From Zygophlyctis sp. KS116 (lineage: Eukaryota; Chytridiomycota): 26,156 nt of DNA. The notes under the pieces were generated by a model that made no database searches, had not been told where the DNA came from, and saw nothing but the letters and a program-made list of their open reading frames with translations. Where the stretch lies: assembly GCA_054661495.1 (NCBI GenBank), contig BAAFSQ010000136.1, forward strand, positions 1 to 26,156, given 5' to 3'. The translations under genes were made by a program, and so were the position numbers. This document shows positions 17,968 to 26,156 of the stretch, in pieces (the first letter of the stretch is position 1; each line of letters opens with the position of its first letter).

Positions 17968-20900
17968 TCAAGATTTTCCCAAAAGTTTTGGATTTACAAA
18001 CTTTCTAGCCAATGCTAGTATTTCTTCTTTTTTAATAGGATCATTACACAACTCTATTGCACTTTATGGTTAAATATTGACAAAAAAAATAAATTCTTAC
18101 ATGTTCCAGTATTTAACATTCTTTGGGTTTAATCCAAGGTTATGCCAAAGTGACTCCATTCCATATTTTACATCTTTTTTAAACATCATCTCGACAAATC
18201 TATTAGAGAGTAAATTTAACTGAAACTTACGGTAAAGGTAAACAGATTGAATCAAGATTACCAAGAATATCAAGCATATTAATGCATTTATCAAATTTTA
18301 ATGCATCAATAGAAGCTTCCAATAATTTATCAGTGAAATAAGACTCCTAGAGTTAAAGTGATTTAAAATACTCCAAGCTTGACAGGGTTTAGAAACTTAT
18401 TGTCTGGATTTGGTCGTATAATTCCATCGTTTAATCTTCCATGTATATCAGTAAATGCCTTGTTTAAAATATTTAATAAATCTCCATTTAAAATATAATT
18501 CCTAATCTTTTTACCAGAAAAAGTTTTCAAGTATCTAAACATAAATAATCAGGCTTACTCTATATGAATTAATAGTCGGCCATTAAGGTCTTGAATTGAC
18601 TCTGTCGCTTCATGAAACTTTTTGTAAAATCCTGATAATGATTCCTCAAGAGTTTCCCAGCAAAGTAGAGTCAATAAAAGATAATTCATCCATGCGAAAA
18701 AGTTTGATCGTATTTGTGTATTCTTTTTCAACATTCTGCTTCCAATATTTTCACCGCTTTGTCGTAATGCAGACTGATATAGTTTAGCAGATTCTTTTAC
18801 AATATTAGTATCTAATTTATCGATAGGAGAGAGATTTTCAAAACAAGAACGAATAAAGTTTACCAGTTGTAAAACCAACGTCTCTGAAGAGACATGTTCC
18901 GATTCTTGCTTTGATAAGCAATTCGAAACATAAGCTAGCAAACTTCCTTCAAAAGATGTGACATCTTCTGATACTTTTTTCTAATACTATTAGACATGAG
19001 TTTATATACATTTATCTGGATTTTGATCATAAATAACTCGGGCTGATTCCCAAACATGACCGATAAATCTTCAATGTATTCTAGAAAAGACTTTTCATAC
19101 TGACCCAAGAGATGTTTTTGAAATTCAAACATATTTTTGATTAATGCAATGTGAGAGTGAGTTAAAGTCTGAGGCTGTTTATATAATTTTAGCAAGTTTG
19201 CCATTGATCTTGAAAGAAAATTCTTGACTGCTTTCGGGCAGCTTTGACTTTTGATGTCCCAACAGATTACAAAGTAGGTTTCCTTGACTAAATATTCATA
19301 CGGGAAGGAATGGAAAGCTTCGGTGGGTAGCATGTTGAAATATCTTAAATAACAATAGACTAACCACAGCGCAATAAAGTGATTCATTGTAAGGGATCGA
19401 TACGCAAATGTTTGAGAAATAATCACTTTTTTCGGAATCGGACAATTCTGAAATAGCTCCTCTATGTTTGAACAAGACACAATTCTGTCAAATAAGATGA
19501 TGGCGGTTTCATATCCGTCAGTTTCTAATGCTATTCGAACAAACTGTAGCAGAACACATATCAATTTATAAGAGTCTTTTTTGTCATCTTACAGTATAAG
19601 TATTAGAAATGTTACCTTGAGCTAGTAGAGTCAGCATATGAGAAAGGATTTTTCTCCTTCCCGCAACTTCAGTCTCCCAAGAATAATATCTCCAGCAGAA
19701 ATAGAAATCATTATTCAAGAAACCAAGAGCCTGCTCAAACATTCGACGTATATCCTTTTCTTTCCCTCGTCGCACATAAAATTCCATATAAAAGTTCCAA
19801 AGACTAGATGAATACCGATCGTTCTTCAGAGCTCTAGAAAGGACATTCAGGGTCTTGTGCAGATTATTAGAAGTTCTTAATTCCAGCGAATCAAAATTCA
19901 GCGCTGGAAGTTCGAAAATACCGTATTCAATCCAGAGATTGATGTCCTTTGGAGATTTCTCCAGTTTTCTTTCGAATTCTTCTTCTGAAGGTAAAACCTC
20001 GTAGTATCTTTTCTCTGCCGGCTCTTCAGTAATGATTTTTAACAAGCCATCTAGCATGATTGGACACGACAAGGGTGGTTTGATTTGGAAATCTGATTTT
20101 TCCAAGTCAGCCAGCATACTTTCTTTTGAAACATTATTTTCTATTTTGTCTTCTTCGCCAGTCTCTTCAGATGAATTGATTATCTGTATTCTTTCAAATT
20201 CATATAAGAGTTCTATAATTTCCCTTATAGAAATGTTTGCACGCTGTATTTCCCTCAACATTCTCGAAAAAGATTTCAATTGCACAGATGAGCATAGCTC
20301 GGCAATCTTAATGATCAAATCTTTGATAAATTCATGTTCTAAAGTTTATATGAAAATAAGTACCAGAAACTTTTAAATCCTTCAAGTGTTGGCCTGTACA
20401 TTGCTTTTTAGTGCATTTTGAGTTTAAAATATCAAATCGACACAAGTTTTTCAATGGATCCAATTTAGATTCAAATGAAAGTGATTTGTCCACTGGGCTT
20501 ACCCGAAGAGATCGATATTTGTCTAATAACGATGTATACGGTTTAAATTTACTGGTAGCAATTGAGTTATCCATCGTTAACTTTCCAGAAGCAAGAACTT
20601 TTGAGGTGACTTTGACAACCCCCTGACCCATTCGCTGCGATATATCATTAACATGAGAAGAAGGAAAATTCAAATCTGTTTCATCAACTAGTATGCCATC
20701 AATAACCAGCAATGTGCGAATCGTTTGATCACTTTTAAACAAGGTGATTTCAGGGGGTTGCTTATTTTGCGCTTCAATTTTTTTCAAATAAAGAGATTCT
20801 ACATATGTCGTTATTGGATCCAAGAACTTCAAGTCAGTAATTTGAATTTGCTTCTTTTCATCCTTTAAGATTTTTGCACTACTTTGTTTTATCGAGCTTA

Positions 20901-22294
20901 AATCTTCCAAATGATCCTCATTAGATTGATTTTCGGCTAGGACCTGTTTTTCAACATCCACATTTATCTGTACCATTGAGCCACCGGTTTGATTAGAAAA
21001 CTTTATTCGCTTAGATTTATCGAAAGTCAAATCTTTATGTTCAATTAAAAGAGTCTTTGAATTTATAAAATCGGTATAAATCTCCTTTAAACCAGTTTTC
21101 AATTCAATCACTGCCATTTTCAAAGATTCCAATAGTTTATATTGCTCCTTTTTTGTCGAATTTAGCAACTTATTTTCTACCAAGAGACTATTAATATTTT
21201 GATTGTTTTTAGAGATTTCCAGCTCTATTTCCTTAATTTTATCTTGAAGACGTTCATTCTGGCATTTTAAATCCACTATTTGAGAATCATTATGCATTAT
21301 AGTATTTTTAGCATTTGATATATCATTACAGCATTTAAGAATTTCACTTTCGTTTTTTTCCATTAAACCTTCTCTTTCTACAATCTCTTTTGACAACCTT
21401 GTCAAAATCTTTTTTCGTTCTAAAACTTCTTTTGAGTCTATTGATTCCTGACGTTTATTCTTTTTTGTAGGTGAGCCTTTTGACTTTTTTGTAACAGATG
21501 GAATTTTTTGGACTTTAACTTGAGGCACTTGATCATCTGGAGTAACAGTTCCGTGACTGTGAGTATCCAAATTTCCAGAATCATTATGAACATTTTTAGA
21601 AACTGTTTTAGCATGAATTAATTTTGACAATCTTTCAATTTCCTTTTCCAATTCCAATCTTTTAATTTCATTTTTATCTAGAGATTTATCCTCTCCTATT
21701 TCATCTTCTGAAATGTCTAGAATATAATTCGCCTCTCGCTCTGGCACAAACCTTTTCTTTACATGATTATTTTGAAAAGGTTCTAGCAAATCCAGTGCAG
21801 TTAACCGTTTCTTAAAATTTTTTTTGGGTACGCTTGGCTCTTGCGGTTCATTGAGATCTTGCTTGGATTCCATTAATTCTGGTGTTTTAGGACCTAAAAT
21901 TTTAGCGATTTCATTCAAATTTTTTCTTGGATTCGGAATATAAAAAATCCAAATTTCAGAAACTTAAAAACTAAAACTTACTAGACATTCTTAAACTTTC
22001 CCCCAAATTTTCCAATAGAGTTTTTTTCTCAAAAGACTTGATCGGTTCAGTCACCTCTTCAATCGTTGGAGTAGAATCCTGAGTTTGTAGAGGCAGACAA
22101 GCCAAGACCAATGATGAATCCAATCCTAAAGAAATGATCCATTCGACAGATGCACCTTGAGACAAGAGCATTGAAATTTGACAAGATAATACAGACCACA
22201 TTTCTTTTGAAAATGAAGACACAACTGAGAATTGATGTTCGATCGGAACCTGAGAAATGAACTGAGAGAGGAATTCAAGTTGCGAAAAATCCAT
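17968..22294 (-). CDS. ZFC3H1: ZFC3H1/Red1-like RNA-surveillance scaffold
   Basis: Predicted nuclear zinc-finger scaffold that in animals (ZFC3H1, PAXT) and fission yeast (Red1, MTREC) links the Mtr4-type helicase to exosome targeting. Nine exons (22294-21982, 21962-20364, 20338-19616, 19587-19010, 18980-18559, 18534-18372, 18346-18231, 18199-18101, 18061-17968) keep one frame of 1368 residues. An N-terminal exon is followed by a Lys/Glu-rich region, a coiled coil at about 280-395, and the family zinc finger CRFDILNSKCTKKQCTGQH at 612-630 (C-x8-C-x4-C-x3-H). The C-terminal half has HAT/TPR-like helical repeats (INLWIEYGIFELP, SLWNFYMEFYVRRGKEKDI, YFCWRYYSWETEV). The first junction needs a 19-nt intron (21963-21981); if that is wrong, the N-terminal 104 residues could be separate. 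The last junction (39-nt intron) is also less certain: without it the protein ends near 18099. Confidence 0.82.
21963..21981 (-). other. Candidate 19-nt intron
   Basis: Read on the minus strand the segment is GTAAGTTTTAGTTTTTAAG. It is the only GT-AG choice I found that joins the N-terminal exon of the ZFC3H1-like gene to its main exon in frame. A longer 53-nt alternative using the same donor shifts the frame. All other introns I could place here are at least about 23 nt, so this one is an outlier. Confidence 0.4.
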
Positions 22295-22434
22295 TTTTTC
22301 AAGTTTTTTTTTTCGTTTTGACAAGTTGTTGGTTCGATTCTCACAAATTCCAAGATTTTTATCTCTCAAATCAACTGTCAAGTCTCAAATTATAAAGTCC
22401 CAAGTTCGATTCCTGGCCGCACCAAATCTGTCAA
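22295..22434. promoter_or_regulatory. 140-bp divergent promoter region
   Basis: The ZFC3H1-like gene (minus) and the DDB1-like gene (plus) start 140 bp apart, so this stretch must hold both promoters. It contains two copies of GTTCGATTC about 80 bp apart, matching the tRNA T-arm/B-box consensus, the second followed by CTGGCCGCACCA. No complete tRNA fold could be drawn (see rejected items), so the motifs are unexplained. Confidence 0.5.
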
Positions 22435-25400
22435 ATGTTTTTTATTGCCTCAAAAAGTATTAGAAATTACTTGTGGAAGCTAGTATTTACAATAGATGAT
22501 ACTATTATTCTGATTTCGGATACAATAGTAATGATGGGGAGTTTGCATGATTTGATTAAAGGATCGTTAAGTCCTTTCGGGACATTTGACTGCACAATAT
22601 TGACAGCGGCCATGGATTACAAGAGGAAATCTTTAATTTTGGCTTTAAGTGATTCTACAATCTGGAGTCTATCTATCCAGTCAAAGACTCTGATTGGGAA
22701 TTTTGAATCGCCGCATTTGATTTGTATTGATCATTTGTCAAGGGCACTGGTAGTTGTTTCGATACATGGTTTAATATCTTGGTGGAATTTAGATCGGGAT
22801 TCTATAAATGAGTCAAAGGTAATTACTAGATATACTTATTAATAGAATATGACATTCAAGGAACAAGGGATCTTATTAAATGCGACTTTTGTAGAGTCCG
22901 AGGAGTATAATTTAATCAATTGGGCGGCAGCATTGATAAGGTATTATTATTACAATTTATAGAATTCTAGAAATGGACAATTGTGGATTATGATTTATAG
23001 ATTAGATATGTTTGAATCATTGTCTAGTTTGGAATTGATTGGTAAGAAATGTGTTGGGGATTATCATCCGTTGCATTTGATTTCACTACCGGATATTCCA
23101 GGGACTTTGGCTTTAATCACGGTATACTTAACTGTGAATTAATCTTTAGGATTCAAATAATTTGTTTATAATTTCATTAAACAATTTCAAGACTGGGATT
23201 GGATGGAAAAAGGTTGAAATTCCAATATTTTCTAGGTCAATCATTAGTGATTTTGTGGCAATTTCGAATTCAAGTAAAAAAACAATTTCACAGTACTGTT
23301 ATATATCTACTGATTCCGGACAGCTATTAAAGGCTTTCATAACTGTTGTAGATTCTAGGTTTCAAGTTGAATTTACTCAATTACCAAAACTAAATCCAAT
23401 TTTAATGATTGGGTATTTAGGGAAATTTAAAGAATATGATATATTGGCTTTATTTGGGGATTTGTGTGAAGGAGCAATCGTAAAGGTTGGAAATGATGAC
23501 GTCTGCACGCTTAAAACATTATATAACACAAGTCCAGCTTTAGATTCAGTTTTAGTATCGGGAAAGACGTCTTCAAGGTTGATTTTAACTTGTGGGTCCA
23601 GGAATGGACAATTGATAGAGTATAAAAAGGGCTTACCAGTTGTGAATTTGGCATCGAGTGATAATGGTTTTGAAGGTGTAACTGGGATTTGGAGTCTTAA
23701 AAAGTCAGAGAACGACTTTCATCATTCTTTTTTGGTTATTTCATTTATTGAAGAAACTCGAGTAATGCAATTTAAAGGTATTGCGTTATATATTGATTAA
23801 TGAATAGATTCTGCTTTAATAGATGTATCTGATTCCCTAGGTCTCATGATAGACTGCCCTACTATTTATGTTAATCATGTCCATTTCAATTCAGAAACAT
23901 TTTACTGCCAAATCACAGATAGGCATGTTTTTGCTGTTAACAGTGACATCTCTATTAGATGGAGCTGCGAATCTAAAATTATCAAGGGTTTTATAGAAAA
24001 TGGAATAATTGTTGTGACTACATCGTGTCGGAGGCTATTGATTCTACAACTTATAACAAATTCTCACGGAAACTACAAAATAAATGAAATAGACCAGATT
24101 AAATTAGGTTGTGAGGTGGTTTGCATCTCTTGTATAAAAATGTCGGAAAGGTACATGATCTAATTATAATCTTAGTGGTGTTGCTGACAATATTTCAAAT
24201 ATTTTCGTGCTAGGGACTTTTAATGCTTCCCTCTATTTCATAGCTCTTGAAAAGGAAGGTGTGATAAAGGAACTTGGTCAGTATATATTCTGCGAACCAA
24301 ATTTCGACAGGAAGTCTGCTATTCCAAACTCAATGATTATTAAGAAATTGCAAAATGGTGCTTGTATGCTTCTCGTAGGTTTCAGAAACGGGACTTTGTC
24401 ATATTTAAATTTGGATATTGATGAGATCGTCAAAGGGCCCAAGTTTCTTAGTCTTTGCATTTCTGTTCTGCAGTCTACATCCCTTGGCTCTGCACCTGTA
24501 TCTGTTATTTACTCTGCTGAGAATTTCCCTATCATTGGATTTTCTGATATGACAGCCTGTTTAAGTTTGAAAAGCGATACTTTTGGTGTAAAAAACGTTC
24601 TTATTGATCAGGTAATTTTCTTTATCATGTTAAAATTAAAAGATTGGCTTTTGCACAGGCTTTATCTTTGAAGACTTATCATCATTTTCTTTCATGATCA
24701 TTTCAAAATGTGCACTGCATTCCATTAAAATTTCAACAAGCGAATCACACTCTGTACAGAGTTACCCTCAATCCGAGACCCCTCGCAGGATAATTCATGA
24801 TAGTGCTTTGGATAAATTCATCGTGGCTTCATCAAGATATGAAAACTCTTCAATATATTCTCAATTGAAACTGCTCTCATCAAACTTTGAAAGGACTCTA
24901 TGTTCTTACAGTTTTCCCAAGGGAGAAATAATAACGGAATTAAATCGTATGAATTATACTTAGTAATTTTAGGATGGGAAGCCCCAGGAAAGAATTATAT
25001 CACTATTGGAACGTGTGAATACATTGATCCGAGTGTCAACGATCTAACTTTTGCACGAGTCATCGTCTTGGGACTTAAATCAAAGCCTGTAATAATTTAA
25101 AATTTATCATTTGACAGGGGAATGATTACAAATTCAAGAAATTAGGAGAAATAGTTCTAAATGAGAAAAGTATAAATTGTATAAAGACATTACAGACAAA
25201 GTATTTTTCAAAATTTAATCCTAGTTATTTAATAGTCGGCGCTGGAAAGACACTCTACAGACTAAAAATAGAAAAAAATCAAGATACAGATGAAAGAAAA
25301 TTAACAATAGCAGAATCTACAACCGTACAATGGCCCATCGATTGCATTGATTGTTTTCCTGTTTTAGGAGGAGAACTTATCGCCATAGGCTGTCAACGGG

Positions 25401-26074
25401 AATCCATTTCGCTCTATAAGTTTTCTTCGTCATCTAAAAAACTGACTTTTCTGGCAAGCGACCGCATTTCAAGACTTCCTTCGACTGTTAAAATTATCAA
25501 TGAAACTTTAATGCTTGGAGCCGACAAATTAGGAAATATTTTCGGACTAGAATATATCTCAAGGAAGGCGCCTAGAGAGAATTCTCTAGAGTGCTGCTTG
25601 CATTACAAAACGTACGAGCCAATTGTCCAAATGTTTACTGGAGTTCTAAGTCCTAATTTCTTGATGTCTAAATCTCTTCAATCAATTTTTATAGCCAATG
25701 ATTCTGATGATGAATCTAGCGATTTAACTAATTCGGATCAATTCAATACCAATCAATTTAAAGAATTCTCTATATATGCTCTGGGACTCACAGGAACAGT
25801 CTATGAATTAAAAGCTCTGTCGTCTCTATGGTATCAGAAATTATTACTTTTGGAAAGACTTTTGCGTGACCACTTAAATCTTGGCGAATCCATTCATCAG
25901 TCTGTAATTAATATGGATATTTTAAAGAATTTTTTAAATCTGGAATTATATGATCAGTCTTTAATAGTCTCTGAATGGAACTTGAAAAATCAAGAAATGT
26001 CTACAACTGTCTCTTGTGTATTAAGTTGCATTGAATTACTGTCATCTCAAGATCAATCTTCAAAATCTTTATAA
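22435..26074 (+). CDS. DDB1/CPSF-A/SF3B3-superfamily beta-propeller protein
   Basis: Nine exons (22435-22818, 22846-22940, 22971-23121, 23150-23777, 23808-24150, 24176-24611, 24643-24946, 24973-25088, 25118-26074) sum to 3414 nt, 1137 residues, almost exactly the size of DDB1. Introns are 25-31 nt. The MMS1-N-like half contains LILTCGSRNGQLIEY, then GVTGIWSLKK and HHSFLVISFIEETRV (about 385-415). The middle has YPQSETPRRIIHD, and the CPSF_A-type C-terminal domain contains YLIVGAGKTLYRLKIE, ELIAIGCQRESISLYKF, LMLGADKLGNIFGLEY and ALGLTGTVYELKAL, ending with the helical segment typical of the family. The GVTGxW...HSFLVxSFxEETRV stretch resembles, from memory, the plant At3g11960-type paralog more than DDB1, CPSF160 or SF3B3. 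The exact function is therefore open: ubiquitin-ligase adaptor or RNA-processing scaffold are the family options. Confidence 0.85.
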
Positions 26075-26156
26075 AACTATTTGATAGTCTAGAATAGATC
26101 GATGGTTATAGTAAAATTGATGTGAATTATTTCAAGAGACTCTTACATAAAATCAT

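Noticed and set aside
17888-18073. Plus-strand frame of 61 residues
   Set aside because: It overlaps the last exon of the ZFC3H1-like gene on the other strand, which gives a better frame with WNIAIELC-type helices.
22340-22430. tRNA gene suggested by GTTCGATTC and CTGGCCGCACCA
   Set aside because: No upstream acceptor strand (GGTGCGG) lies within normal distance, and the T stem has a mismatch. At most a 3' remnant.

Overview
The window looks like AT-rich nuclear DNA from a zoosporic early-diverging fungus or a close relative (chytrid, Rozella or aphelid grade). Three observations support this. There is a Rom2-type Rho1 exchange factor with the cysteine-containing linker known from fungal members. 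There is a FOR20/CEP20 centriole and basal-body gene, which implies a flagellated cell. Protein-coding genes are cut by canonical GT-AG introns of mostly 23-32 nt. The species cannot be named from the sequence. Gene models below were built by hand: I joined reading frames across GT-AG introns and checked that the summed exon length is a multiple of three.

Layout. (1) Positions 1-3899 (+) hold a leucine-rich-repeat (LRR) gene, 5' partial, with at least 33 exons; nearly every 24-residue LRR is its own 72-nt exon followed by an intron of about 29 nt. (2) 3900-4730 is its 3' flank, with a small hypothetical frame on the minus strand. (3) 4731-7908 (+) is a complete ROM2-like RhoGEF (DEP-DH-PH-CNH, 979 aa, 10 exons). 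(4) 7920-8425 (-) is CEP20/FOR20 (151 aa, 3 exons), ending 11 bp from the RhoGEF stop. (5) 8491-12373 (-) is a 1273-aa coiled-coil protein with a C1q/TNF-like C-terminal beta-sandwich. (6) 12508-14263 (-) is a second, complete LRR gene (508 aa, 9 exons) with signal peptide, two cap domains and a lectin-like tail. (7) 14811-15854 (+) is an intronless HNH-endonuclease-domain gene of different base composition, with a duplicated segment at its 5' end. (8) 16063-16485 (-) is a hypothetical or partial ORF. (9) 16574-17442 (+) is a 5'-truncated third LRR copy, probably a pseudogene. (10) 17968-22294 (-) is a ZFC3H1/Red1-like RNA-surveillance scaffold. (11) 22435-26074 (+) is a complete 1137-aa protein of the DDB1/CPSF-A/SF3B3 superfamily, divergent from ZFC3H1.

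How it fits together. Housekeeping functions (cell-wall Rho signalling, basal body, nuclear RNA surveillance, a DDB1-like propeller protein) flank a lineage-specific cluster of three LRR loci. The LRR proteins look like secreted or surface recognition or adhesion proteins assembled from interchangeable exon modules: signal peptide, Cys-rich cap, one-exon LRRs, a 60-66-nt block-end exon, then either another cap or a C-terminal domain. The modular exon-intron cassette array is the most unusual thing here. All repeat exons are symmetric (phase 2), each donor site supplies an in-frame stop if its intron is retained, and the DNA repeat unit includes the intron itself.
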